In this document: positions 1 to 8,016 of the stretch, in pieces
Numbering within the stretch: position 1 is the stretch's first letter
Layout: the number at the start of each line of letters is the position of its first letter
Assembly (NCBI GenBank): GCA_003553445.1
Contig: PWEK01000025.1
Span: 1-43,810, forward strand
From: Elusimicrobiota bacterium
Lineage (GTDB): Bacteria; CG03; SLGR01
Direction of reading: 5' to 3'
DNA length: 43,810 nucleotides
The notes under the pieces: generated by a model
What the model was told of the DNA's origin: nothing
Database searches by the model: none
The model's input: only the letters and a program-made list of their open reading frames with translations
Position numbers and translations under genes: made by a program

Positions 1-63
1 CGAGACCCAGGTATTTGACACAAAGTTGCCACTTTTTGTAGAGTGGCATTAGGAAAACTTGAA

Positions 64-121
64 TGAATGGGGGGTGGTCACTTTGCTCCGGAATGGGTGG
101 TCACTTTCCCCGGAATATGCA
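64..121. mobile_element. IS21-like element terminus
   Basis: Two exact 13-bp direct repeats, GGGTGGTCACTTT, lie at 72-84 and 95-107. Each is followed a few bases later by CCGGAAT (88-94 and 110-116), and the block ends in TGCA. Multiple short subterminal repeats of this kind, with a CA end, are typical of IS21-family termini. The body of the element (istA/istB) would lie to the left of the window, so the assignment rests on the terminal pattern alone. A truncated IstB gene elsewhere in the island (12405-12689) shows that the family was active here. Confidence 0.55.
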
Positions 122-241
122 CTTTTGACTTTCCCTTTTTTTCCTGTAATTATTTTATTGCATTCAAATTATTTAGCTATCTGTATGGATTAGAATTTTT
201 TACATTTGTGTGGGCGGATCAGGCGACCTGTTAATTTATTT

Positions 242-297
242 TTCTATCGCCAAAAAAAGATGTGGCTCCCCGAGCTGGACGGCAGTGATTATAAAAC
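242..297 (+). repeat. tRNA-Asn-derived repeat, site A
   Basis: The core at 263-280 is TGGCTCCCCGAGCTGGAC. It differs by one base from the last 18 bases (CCA, discriminator, acceptor strand and part of the T stem) of tRNA-Asn at 14343-14360, read on the same strand. The left arm (CTATCG, then an A-rich run and GATG) resembles site B. The right arm, GGCAGTGAT, is shared with sites C and E and is not tRNA sequence. It is probably an integration (att) junction. Because it carries the element-type left arm, another module may continue to the left. Confidence 0.75.
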
Positions 298-490
298 TAA
301 TATTTTTATCTTTTTAATTTTCATAACCCATTTTATTAGTGCCCATCAGACTCATCTTCTTCAATATTCGTTGTTGCTTTGCATCAACTTTTTTTAAATA
401 ACTCCCTTTCCTGACTTCCGAAAATGACTGATCTAATAAAGCCATCTAACTAATAGGTTTTGAAAATATGGTGTTGCAAATTAACTTTTA

Positions 491-2047
491 TTAATCTTTT
501 CTGTAATTTAATATATCAAGACGTTTTGATACTTTTTCGATGTATTTTTCTTCAGGATATTTTTCTATTAGCTTAGAATAATATTCTTTGGCTTTTTCTT
601 TATTTTCCAGCTCAGTTTCATAAATTATACCAATTTTATACAAAAGCGATGCTCGACGCCTGTTCTCCTGATGAATCAAAAAATCTGAAATGCTTGTACC
701 ATCTTGAAAAGTTAATGATTTAAAGAAATCATCCCAACTTTCCATATCAATATTATAAACATCCAATGACTTTTTGTAGTTTTCAATCGCTTCCTCATAT
801 TGTTTTTCATCTTTTGCGGTATCCCCTGATTGCTCGTAATTATGTTTTTTTTGCTTTGCTTTGCGCAAGTTTGCTCCCCTAGTACCCTCTTTTGGGCGAG
901 AAGCAATAGCATAATTTGAAAGATCATCATCTTCAATTGCCTTCGAAAAGTAACGCGCTATCCATTCAATCAGTGGTCTAGTTTGCGGCAACGTAGATGG
1001 CCACCGCAAATCATATTCCCCCCTATGCAGGCCGTCTAGGTATTTGTAGCTGTACTTTCGGGCTTTATCCAATTTTCCAAGATAATAATATATTCTGGGG
1101 TAGTATTCATATCCAGAAAACTCCTCCGGCATTAACCGGATAAATTCAAGCTGTTTTTTAGCCATATTTCTAAAATATTCAGAGCTGTTTTCAGTAATTG
1201 AATGTTCACTCAACATCCTTTCATTGGATGTTAAAACCGTTCCCAGCTCAAGGAGGGATATTATGTCTTTTTCATCCGGATTCTGCATATTCATAACTTT
1301 TTCTACACTTGCAACGGCTCGCAAGAAATGCTTATTATAATAAATTGATATTTTTTCCGGCATAGAACCCTTGAACTCCCATATAATCGAGCCTTCACGG
1401 ATTTCATACCCTGAAGGCTCTTTTTTTATCCTTTCCAGCGGGGCATTTAAACCTGTTATGCTAATACGCGCTTTTTGAATATCTCCTTTCCATAACGGGC
1501 TGGCAGCCAGGGAATAACTTATTTCGCCATCTCCGATAGACCATATGGATTTACGGAATTTATATTTATTTCTTACGGTCCTAACCTGATCTTTTTCGAA
1601 TTCAACATTAAAGACATACATTTTTGGAACAGTCTGATTATACAATGGACCTCTCAGATAAGGATTTATTTCTGGATGGGACATGCCAAGTATTTCTTCC
1701 ACATCTATATTGCTTCCATCCACATAACAGGTGAAATCCTTTATAGGGTATTGAAATTCCTCAAGAGGGGGAGGAGGAAAATCTGCATAAGGTGCATCAG
1801 GAAAATCGGGAAATCCCATCTTAACATTAATCTTATCGCCCCTGTTGTGAAAAGTATATATACAGTCGGCTTGAAAATAGCCGTTAATATTTTTTATATC
1901 GACCCTTTTATCTACGAGAACAATATTTTCCGCACCATTCAACGGATAGACGATACAACCCTCTCCCCCGTAAATTAAATCGGCTGAAGAACGGCGCTGA
2001 AAAACTATTAGTAATAAAACCAGTATGCAGAAAACAGTTTTTTTCAT
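491..2047 (-). CDS. Secreted tetratricopeptide-containing protein
   Basis: This encodes 518 residues and I do not recognise a named family. The N-terminus (MKKTVFCILVLLLIVFQRRS, then SADL) is a signal peptide with cleavage likely near residue 22, so the product should be exported. Residues of about 25-240 are rich in beta-type segments with aromatic and proline-rich patches such as GFPDFPDAPYADFPPPP, suggesting a folded extracytoplasmic domain. From about residue 400 to the end there are helical repeats of TPR type: one around YEEAIENYKKSLDVYN and a last one around AKEYYSKLIEKYPEE. The TPR part suggests protein-protein contacts; no catalytic motif was seen. It is the only gene between repeat sites A and B, so it looks like the single cargo gene of that module. 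The ATG start has only a weak upstream AGGAT. Confidence 0.7.
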   Translation of the reverse strand: MKKTVFCILVLLLIVFQRRSSADLIYGGEGCIVYPLNGAENIVLVDKRVDIKNINGYFQADCIYTFHNRGDKINVKMGFPDFPDAPYADFPPPPLEEFQYPIKDFTCYVDGSNIDVEEILGMSHPEINPYLRGPLYNQTVPKMYVFNVEFEKDQVRTVRNKYKFRKSIWSIGDGEISYSLAASPLWKGDIQKARISITGLNAPLERIKKEPSGYEIREGSIIWEFKGSMPEKISIYYNKHFLRAVASVEKVMNMQNPDEKDIISLLELGTVLTSNERMLSEHSITENSSEYFRNMAKKQLEFIRLMPEEFSGYEYYPRIYYYLGKLDKARKYSYKYLDGLHRGEYDLRWPSTLPQTRPLIEWIARYFSKAIEDDDLSNYAIASRPKEGTRGANLRKAKQKKHNYEQSGDTAKDEKQYEEAIENYKKSLDVYNIDMESWDDFFKSLTFQDGTSISDFLIHQENRRRASLLYKIGIIYETELENKEKAKEYYSKLIEKYPEEKYIEKVSKRLDILNYRKD

Positions 2048-2290
2048 TTATTATGTTATCCTATAAAGTTACTTTTGCAATAGTAATATATATAAATTAA
2101 AGGGAATCAATTCGCTACTCATTTTATCGAAAGCGAGAATAACTTCCATTTTATCCTATTAATCCAATTCTTTTCCTTTTATATTAAATATATAACAAAA
2201 TTGGTAATTTATCAAAACAATGAAGCTGTTCCGAAGCTGTTTGGAAATAGAAATAAACATCTTAACCCCCTTCAAAAGTAAAAACCACCT

Positions 2291-2346
2291 ATTCTATCGT
2301 CGAAAAATGATGTGGCTCCCCGGGCTGGACGGTGTTAATAACAGTT
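2291..2346 (+). repeat. tRNA-Asn-derived repeat, site B
   Basis: The core at 2313-2330, TGGCTCCCCGGGCTGGAC, is identical over all 18 bases to the tRNA-Asn 3' end at 14343-14360. The left arm, CTATCGTCGAAAAATGATG, resembles site A. The right arm, GGTGTTAATAACAG, resembles site D (GGTGTCGATAACAG). The identity stops exactly where the tRNA T loop would begin, so this is a copy of the 3' end joined to element sequence and not a tRNA pseudogene of random length. Confidence 0.8.
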
Positions 2347-2588
2347 AAAAACCTAAATTGACTGTTAGGAATTTTTAAAAAGTGTTTTCTTCGGGCTCCC
2401 GAACCGGAAAAACGCTGCAGACAGCCGAGCAAAGCAAGGGAGTCAGTTATTTAATATCTTTCTTAATGATTATCGATAAAGTTGTAACTTTAAACCTCGG
2501 TATTGGCGTTAAATCAGTTTTCCATTCAATATTCCCGTTTCAAACCCAGCAAAAAAATATTCTCAAAGAACTCTTCAGAGAAAAAAAT

Positions 2589-3362
2589 TCATTCAGGCTT
2601 CCTAAAGGAGACTAGGTAAATCATTTCATTCCATAGAGTATGGGTAACTATATCTATCATTTCTTCAGGAATATGCTTAACAGGGGGATCATAGATATGA
2701 AAATCTGGCTTTTGATAAAAATAGGATATTATCTTTGGTTGCTTTTCTATTTGCTTAGCAGTTTCATCTCCTATGTAGATATTGGCCCCCGGTTTGGCTA
2801 CCCTAATCATCTCCTTTATAGCTTTAGTTTTATTATTGAAAAAGTTTATTCCTCCAATATGAAAAACCATGTCAAACACTTCGTCCTTAAAAGGTAACGT
2901 TTCAGCATTTCCCTGAACAAGACCAATATCAATGTCCCACTTTTTTGAATTGCGACGGCATTTTTTTAGCATTCTATACGAGATGTCTAACCCGTAATAA
3001 TCGACTTTTTTGCCTTTGTCATGCAAGTTCTTTATTTCCATTCCAGTTCCTATTGAAGTTTCTAGTACTAGAGCGCCGCTTTTGACTTCAATAATCTCAG
3101 CGATGCTTTTAAAAGCTTCTTTGCCTCCGAATAAAGAGCCAATGGTGCCAACCATAAAGTCATAAAAGTAAGCCAGCCAGTCATATCTTTTCTGGTACAA
3201 CTTATTTAAATCTTTAACTTCTTCTTCACGTAATAGCACAGGAATTCCATTCTTAACTGTGAACCGCTCTTCAGTTAGTGTATCAACTAGGAAGTCGTTT
3301 TCCCTTTTCAACTCGTTTCCACTGTAGGGGTTGATGAGCAATTCTAAAAATTCATATTTCAT
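2589..3362 (-). CDS. Class I SAM-dependent methyltransferase
   Basis: This 257-residue protein starts with a Trm112-like segment (residues 1-45; NPYSGNELKRE, then FTVKNGIPVLL) but lacks the zinc cysteines. A Rossmann methyltransferase fold follows. The SAM-binding motif I is LETSIGTGMEIKNL (about 95-108), with YGLDISYRML as motif II. VQGNAETLPFKDEVFDMVF (about 148-166) and the EMIRVAKPGANIYIGDE segment are typical of the Methyltransf_11/UbiE-type group. The substrate cannot be told from sequence; small molecules, quinones or lipids are all possible. AGGAG lies about 10 bases before the ATG. It is the sole gene of the module between sites B and C, reads leftward like most cargo, and shows no sign of decay. 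Confidence 0.85.
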   Translation of the reverse strand: MKYEFLELLINPYSGNELKRENDFLVDTLTEERFTVKNGIPVLLREEEVKDLNKLYQKRYDWLAYFYDFMVGTIGSLFGGKEAFKSIAEIIEVKSGALVLETSIGTGMEIKNLHDKGKKVDYYGLDISYRMLKKCRRNSKKWDIDIGLVQGNAETLPFKDEVFDMVFHIGGINFFNNKTKAIKEMIRVAKPGANIYIGDETAKQIEKQPKIISYFYQKPDFHIYDPPVKHIPEEMIDIVTHTLWNEMIYLVSFRKPE

Positions 3363-3457
3363 ATTTTCAAACTCCTATTTCCCATATTTATCAGCTACAT
3401 GCTCAATGATAACTCCATAAATAACAAGTGTTTCCTTTAGTTTCTGTGAAATCCTTT

Positions 3458-3507
3458 ATCACTTATGGGGTATTTTGTTCCCCAAGCTGGACGGCAGTGA
3501 TAACAGG
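3458..3507 (+). repeat. tRNA-Asn-derived repeat, site C (diverged)
   Basis: The core is TGTTCCCCAAGCTGGAC (3476-3492), a diverged copy of the 18-bp tRNA-Asn end with one base deleted. The right arm, GGCAGTGATAACAG, is identical to that of site E. The left arm ATCACTTATG (3458-3467) is not found at sites A, B, D or E. It does occur at 14325-14334, immediately next to the real tRNA 3' end and at the same distance from the core to within one base. This pairing of arms is what successive integrations would leave. Confidence 0.7.
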
Positions 3508-3538
3508 AATTTAATCTGATTAAAAGATTTTTTAAACA

Positions 3539-4465
3539 TCATTCTTCTTTCCAACCTTTCTTTTTTTGCCATTTCAGATTGAATGCTTTTTTCATTACAA
3601 TAGATTTTATGACCGGCATTATAAAATCTCTTAAGGTTATAACCGTATTTTCTAAACTTATCTCTGATTCTTTTATCCCAATTTTATTTAAAAATCCTTC
3701 CCACTGTTTATTTTTCTGTTTATCCATAATGAATTCTTCGCTTAACCCCACTGGAACAGTATCCGGAATTAAGGTTTTTCTTCTTTTGAAAGTTTTTTTT
3801 AATGCCTTCTGAAGTTTAGACCCATCTATTTTAAATGTACTAATCAAAAACTGAATATCATAATAATCCTTCATACGGCTGTTGATTATTCCCTTCTCAA
3901 AAATTATCTGGATTTTCTCTGCAAGGCTTGCCTCTACAGAATAGGCCAATAAGCAGGGAGCAGGAAAATCAAGCAATGTGGGATATTCAATCTTTTCCGG
4001 CTGCGTCATTATTGCGTCTCCAAACCCTATATTTATTTGAACCGGAATAACAGCTTGTCCCAGTTGTGTCTTGAATTTTATACGAATTCCCTGGTATTCA
4101 TTTTCTTCTCTTATATCTTCTGTTAATATCGTTTCTTCAATAAAATTCAATCCGTCATCATTCACTTTAACTCTACACAAATGTATTACTATCTTTTCTG
4201 CCTCTTTAATACTTATAATTTTTTTTGAAGAAAAATCTGCATCAAGGGTAGGTCTATGAGGCTCCCCGTGCCAATAACTATAAAGAGCTGCCCCCTTTAA
4301 AACCAATTTGTCTGAGTATTCCGATATACTAAGCCTATACAGAAACCGCTCCATTGCGTAACGAATTAACAAATTTGTAAAGATTTCGTTTCTATCCCTG
4401 GCAATATTAAGTAACCGCACCTTTACCGATGCCGGAATATTTTTATTACTCATAAACTGCTTCAA
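3539..4465 (-). CDS. AbiEii-type nucleotidyltransferase toxin
   Basis: This 308-residue protein belongs to the nucleotidyltransferase AbiEii/AbiGii toxin family, the toxin of type IV toxin-antitoxin and phage abortive-infection systems. The nucleotidyltransferase signature lies at about residues 56-82: LKGAALYSYWHG, followed by RPTLDADF, with the DxD pair binding metal and nucleotide. A later segment (SVEASLAEKIQIIFEKG, then RMKDYYDIQFLI) matches the conserved helices of the family. The first codons overlap the last 20 bases of the upstream antitoxin gene, so the two are translationally linked. The length fits the family and no key residue is missing. It reads leftward in the module between sites C and D. 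The cellular target is unknown from sequence; nucleotide transfer to tRNA is known for some relatives. Confidence 0.88.
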   Translation of the reverse strand: MKQFMSNKNIPASVKVRLLNIARDRNEIFTNLLIRYAMERFLYRLSISEYSDKLVLKGAALYSYWHGEPHRPTLDADFSSKKIISIKEAEKIVIHLCRVKVNDDGLNFIEETILTEDIREENEYQGIRIKFKTQLGQAVIPVQINIGFGDAIMTQPEKIEYPTLLDFPAPCLLAYSVEASLAEKIQIIFEKGIINSRMKDYYDIQFLISTFKIDGSKLQKALKKTFKRRKTLIPDTVPVGLSEEFIMDKQKNKQWEGFLNKIGIKESEISLENTVITLRDFIMPVIKSIVMKKAFNLKWQKKKGWKEE

Positions 4466-5045
4466 TATAAGGTCTTATCACATTCTGTACTTTATCAATT
4501 TTTGAATACTCCCAAAGCTTATCTACCGTACCCTTGTTCTGTTTTTTATACTCCTTTAGTGCCTCAATAGCTACATCCAGGCCAATTTTATTTCTAAACT
4601 TGAAGCAGTCAGCAACGGTTTTTTCCGGGCTATAAACATTAACTTTTATATTATCAATCAGATGCTCTTCACAACCTTTTTCCAGGGATCCCCCTGTCAT
4701 TCTTATGATTTTAAGCGGAATATTTATTTCAGGAGTCCAATCTTTATGATGTATTGCAATCCAAATCTGAAAAGGGTTTTGGGATGTCATCTCATGAAAT
4801 CTGAGCGCGCTAAGAAGGCAAATAACTGCATTGGGAACTTTTTTTGCTGTTTCAATCAGCATTATATCTTCCGAGATCTCTTTATCCGGAAGTTTATACA
4901 GGCCCCTACCTATTTTCTCAAGCCTTCCTTTTTTGCAAAGACGATAAATATACTGCCTGGGAATATTGTACTCTTCAACGTCTTTTGGCCTCAGTAAAGT
5001 TTTTTTTTCGGCCAGTTCTATAATTTTTTCTATTTTACTTTTCAT
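4446..5045 (-). CDS. AbiEi-type antitoxin / transcription regulator
   Basis: This is the antitoxin partner of the AbiEii gene that it overlaps. The product is 199 residues from the ATG at 5045. The N-terminal winged helix-turn-helix is seen in LLRPKDVEEYNIPRQYIYRL followed by GRLEKIGRGLYKLP. The C-terminal antitoxin domain follows (AVICLLSALRFHEMT, IWIAIHHK, then VYSPEKTVADCFKFRNKIG). A longer frame opens at 5090. I prefer 5045 because a perfect inverted repeat (5055-5082) and the start of transcription implied by the promoter fall between the two. AbiEi proteins are known to bind inverted repeats in their own promoter, which matches the layout here. Confidence 0.85.
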   Translation of the reverse strand: MKSKIEKIIELAEKKTLLRPKDVEEYNIPRQYIYRLCKKGRLEKIGRGLYKLPDKEISEDIMLIETAKKVPNAVICLLSALRFHEMTSQNPFQIWIAIHHKDWTPEINIPLKIIRMTGGSLEKGCEEHLIDNIKVNVYSPEKTVADCFKFRNKIGLDVAIEALKEYKKQNKGTVDKLWEYSKIDKVQNVIRPYIEAVYE

Positions 5046-5054
5046 GTTACTTAT

Positions 5055-5121
5055 CATAGGCATTTTTATATGTATGCCTATGTTTTGCAACTATACTAAT
5101 ATTTAATTTCATAAATGTCAA
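5055..5121 (-). promoter_or_regulatory. Promoter and operator of the AbiE operon
   Basis: On the minus strand, TTGACA (5121-5116) is followed after 17 bases by TAGTAT (5098-5093), a good sigma-70-type promoter. Just downstream, between promoter and start codon, lies a perfect 9-bp inverted repeat: CATAGGCAT at 5055-5063 and ATGCCTATG at 5074-5082. The repeat straddles the likely start of transcription and is the obvious candidate site for autorepression by the AbiEi protein. Confidence 0.6.
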
Positions 5122-5403
5122 CTGAAAAATGCCACAAACATGGGAACAGGAATGGACACAGTTATCCCTTTTAAAGGAAAATAATCCAATTTTATAAACC
5201 TAAAAAGGAATAAATACCTATTCTGTGTTCGAAAAAACAGAGATAAGGCTGCAATAAAAAGATAATTTATCAAAACTTATTGGAAATATGTTCACTGGAG
5301 TAGCTGTATTTCCGGAATTATGTTCACTCCATTGACTTTTTATCCAATCATTATTATTATTAATTTGAAATATCATTCAATTCAAAACAGCAGGAGGACA
5401 AAA
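5122..5403. other. Divergent intergenic region with IS-like direct repeats
   Basis: This separates the leftward AbiE operon from the rightward ATPase gene. At 5288-5329 the string TATGTTCACT occurs twice around TTCCGGAAT, resembling a decayed IS21-type terminus. Bases around 5212-5237 (ACCTATTC, then TTCGAAAAA) resemble the left arm of site B at about 2287-2308, without a core after them. This may be a half-site or chance similarity. AGGAGG for the ATPase is at 5392-5397. Confidence 0.35.
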
Positions 5404-6879
5404 ATGGCTATAACAAATAGACATCGTAGGGATAATCCCTGGTGGCAGTCAAAAAATAAAATTTTTGCAGATCCTCATTTAACTCGTATGAATAATCAAA
5501 TATTTAAATTTCATCATGGAATTCCTTTCAATCTCAATCAAGATATTATATATACATTGCGTGGACCACGGCAGGTTGGCAAAACCACGTATCTCAAAAT
5601 TCTTATAAAACATCTTTTATTTTCTGAAAAGTACGAACCGGAAAATATATTATATCTTGATATCCAGGGTGCCGGTTGCGCAAATTACGATACATTGAGA
5701 GAAATGGTAGAAGAATATATTAATTATATTCGGATCGCTTCAAATAATAAAAAACGTATTTACATCTTTCTCGACGAAGTAACCTCCATCAATGACTGGG
5801 GGGCCGCCTTACGGATTATGTATGAAAGAGGGTTATTGGAAAATACAACTATATTGGCAACCGGTCCCCACGCCCTGGATATTCAAAAAGGCGGGGAAAG
5901 CATGCCGGGGAGGAGGGGAAAAGAAAAAAACCTAGATTGGATTATGTCCCCTCTTTCTTTCGGGGATTATGTTAAAACCGCCAGTGCCCTTGCCGAGAAA
6001 AAACTTCCGGAACCTTTTTTACAATATTCTTTATTTGATGAAAAGATTTATAGCAAATCCCAAAAATTAGAAAATTATTCTGTTGTACTCTCAGAGTTTT
6101 TGGAAAAATACATTCTTACCGGAGGATTCCCTTACGCGATTGAAGCTGAATTACAGCAAGGCCATATTCCGAAATACATTTACAACCAACACAGAGACGC
6201 CATTTTACAGGAAATAAGAAGGTCGGGGCACCGGGAAACTTATTACAGGGAAATTGTAGACTGGCTTGCTAATAAGCATTTAGGAGATGAGTTTTCGTGG
6301 ACTTCAATAAGTAAAAACACTCATATCGGGAGTAAAAATACAGCAAGAAATTATCTGGAAGATGCAGAGCTGGCATATGTATGGCATATACTTTACAGGG
6401 TGATAAAACTGGGCAATTCTCAACCAGCACCAGGCAGTCCTAAAAAGATATATCCTATTGATCCCTTTACATGGCATACTCTTCATTGCTGGTCGGCAGG
6501 AATTCAAAATCCCTGGGAAGAAACAATAACGAGGGTTTCCAATCTCTCTTTTAAGGGTAAACTTATGGAGTCTGTTATAGCAGATCACCTTTACCGGAAA
6601 TTCGGAAGCTTTACTTATTTTTATAGAGACAAAAAAGGCAGGGAGAAAATTGATTTTGTCTTGCATAAAAATAAGACCGACTACCGTTTGCTGGAGATGA
6701 AATACCGTGAAACCATAAATTCTAAAGATAAAAAACTTTTGTTAAAATACGGCGGGGGCATCTTATGCACCAAAAAAGAATTAGATATCATCAAAGGAGA
6801 AAATGTAATTATGATTCCTGCTTATAATTTGCTTGCCGGAACAACTCAAAATTTAACTCTTTTTCCAAAACCTTTATAA
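5404..6879 (+). CDS. AAA ATPase of the DUF4143 family
   Basis: This is a 491-residue ATPase of the AAA_14/DUF4143 type, common in bacterial and archaeal accessory regions; its function is poorly known. Walker A is LRGPRQVGKTTYLK (near residues 50-63) and Walker B is RIYIFLDEVTSINDW. The middle part carries the DUF4143 region (ILTGGFPYAIEAEL, then the winged-helix-like SKNTHIGSKNTARNYLEDAE). The C-terminus has a PD-(D/E)XK nuclease-like core: KIDFVLHKNKTDYRLLEMKYRE supplies D, E and K in the expected spacing. The ATG at 5404 follows AGGAGG by six bases, so I reject the longer frame from 5320. It is the only rightward gene of this module, lies tail to tail with the next repeat, and looks intact. 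Confidence 0.82.
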   Translation: MAITNRHRRDNPWWQSKNKIFADPHLTRMNNQIFKFHHGIPFNLNQDIIYTLRGPRQVGKTTYLKILIKHLLFSEKYEPENILYLDIQGAGCANYDTLREMVEEYINYIRIASNNKKRIYIFLDEVTSINDWGAALRIMYERGLLENTTILATGPHALDIQKGGESMPGRRGKEKNLDWIMSPLSFGDYVKTASALAEKKLPEPFLQYSLFDEKIYSKSQKLENYSVVLSEFLEKYILTGGFPYAIEAELQQGHIPKYIYNQHRDAILQEIRRSGHRETYYREIVDWLANKHLGDEFSWTSISKNTHIGSKNTARNYLEDAELAYVWHILYRVIKLGNSQPAPGSPKKIYPIDPFTWHTLHCWSAGIQNPWEETITRVSNLSFKGKLMESVIADHLYRKFGSFTYFYRDKKGREKIDFVLHKNKTDYRLLEMKYRETINSKDKKLLLKYGGGILCTKKELDIIKGENVIMIPAYNLLAGTTQNLTLFPKPL

Positions 6880-7191
6880 AACCCTAAAACCAATTTAATT
6901 ACCTTGATACATTATCCGATTTAAACGTACATAGTTAAGGTATTTAATGTGTTTCAGAAGATCGATATCTCAAAAACAATGTGGCTCCCCGAGCTGGACG
7001 GTGTCGATAACAGGGTTTTTAGGTAAATATCAAAAAATACAGAAAATATTTTATTTCATCGGACGTCATAATTATTATTTGCTATTGTCTAATATGATTT
7101 TCGCAATTTCCCAGTTAAATTTGCCGCAATCTTCCGGTTGTATACTATAGATGAAAAAACATAAAAAAAGGCAATAATTATTCTTCACATC
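6880..7191. other. Intergenic region carrying repeat site D
   Basis: No gene is seen. The stretch holds repeat site D (core 6982-6999). The open frame at 6947-7150 crosses the repeat, has no recognisable domain and is most likely accidental. No clear terminator hairpin was found after the ATPase gene. Confidence 0.5.
6961..7013 (+). repeat. tRNA-Asn-derived repeat, site D
   Basis: The core at 6982-6999, TGGCTCCCCGAGCTGGAC, is the same as at sites A and E and one base from tRNA-Asn. The left arm CAAAAACAATG matches site E (GAAAACAATG). The right arm GGTGTCGATAACAG matches site B. The mixing of left and right arm types between sites fits recombination at the shared core. Confidence 0.78.
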
Positions 7192-8016
7192 CTAATATAT
7201 ATTATCATCCCCTGAATAGGATGACCCCTTTAATTTTGAAATAAACGCAGCGTGGATTACCTTGAAAGCCTCTTCTATATCATAATCCACATCTTTTGCC
7301 AGCAGAGGCTTAATATCTTCCTTAAAATCCTTGTCTTTATATTTACCGGATAAATTTTTCTCAAACCGTGCTTTTGTAATTGGGATATCCAGTTTTTCCG
7401 TATATATTTTAAAATAATTAACTACTTTTTCCTCTTCAACTAAACCATCTTTCACGCTCTTCCATAAATCAAAAAGATCCCGCCCCTTATTCCTCTGAAA
7501 TAAGGCTCTTAGTTTTGTAGCAAGCAATTCATTAATAGTATAAGTGGGGATATTAACATTACCTGAAAACCACGGATTTACAACTGTATATTTCTTGAAT
7601 ACTTTATCTGCTACAATAAAATCTTCCAGATAATTTATCTCCAGTTTAACTTTGTTTTCAACTGGTGGAGGAAACTCGCATTTGTAATAAAAAGTCATTG
7701 TTGCCATTGACTCGCCTCTGCCTGTATCTGTTTTTTCAAATAATTTATCGAATTTTTCCCTGAGAGAATCATAAACCGGGCCTATCGGGCCTTTTTTAAT
7801 CATTACAAAATCCAGGTCTTCGGAATACCGGACAGGGCTTTTCATATATAGTTTATTAAGAGCCGTCCCTCCCCTGAAAAGTAGAGTTTTCTTTAAAATA
7901 TTATCCGAAAATATTTCTGCCAGCACCCTGGAAAGAATAAGGTCCTGTTCAACCTGGGAATAATCCTGCCAGGGAGCAAATTTTTGCCAGCCGATTATAA
8001 AATTCTCCGGAATCAT
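7192..8016 (-). CDS. AbiEii-type nucleotidyltransferase toxin (second system)
   Basis: This 274-residue protein is a second AbiEii/AbiGii-family nucleotidyltransferase, of a different subgroup from the one at 3539-4465. The signature is LLFRGGTALNKLYM followed by RYSEDLDFVM (near residues 46-73), with the Gly-Gly and DxD motifs complete. The C-terminal segment TINELLATKLRALFQRNKGR, then DLFDLWK, is the conserved helical part of the family. It starts at the base next to the stop codon of its upstream partner, giving zero spacing and clear translational coupling. The two AbiE toxins share little beyond these motifs, so this is not a recent duplication. It is the first gene inside the module to the right of site D. 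Confidence 0.88.
   Translation of the reverse strand: MIPENFIIGWQKFAPWQDYSQVEQDLILSRVLAEIFSDNILKKTLLFRGGTALNKLYMKSPVRYSEDLDFVMIKKGPIGPVYDSLREKFDKLFEKTDTGRGESMATMTFYYKCEFPPPVENKVKLEINYLEDFIVADKVFKKYTVVNPWFSGNVNIPTYTINELLATKLRALFQRNKGRDLFDLWKSVKDGLVEEEKVVNYFKIYTEKLDIPITKARFEKNLSGKYKDKDFKEDIKPLLAKDVDYDIEEAFKVIHAAFISKLKGSSYSGDDNIY

Larger units (their letters stand above)
1..490. other. Gene-poor left edge of island
   Basis: No convincing gene is seen here. The stretch holds an IS21-like element end (64-121) and the leftmost tRNA-Asn-derived repeat (core 263-280). A 63-codon open frame at 206-397 runs straight through the repeat, has no ribosome binding site and looks accidental. Bases 1-60 may be the tail of a mobile element that continues to the left of the window, but I cannot identify a coding frame in them. 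Confidence 0.5.

Noticed and set aside
206-397. 63-codon open frame
   Set aside because: It crosses the tRNA-derived repeat, has no ribosome binding site and no family resemblance.
2382-2615. 77-codon open frame on the plus strand
   Set aside because: It overlaps the end of the methyltransferase gene, has no domain and no good start signal.
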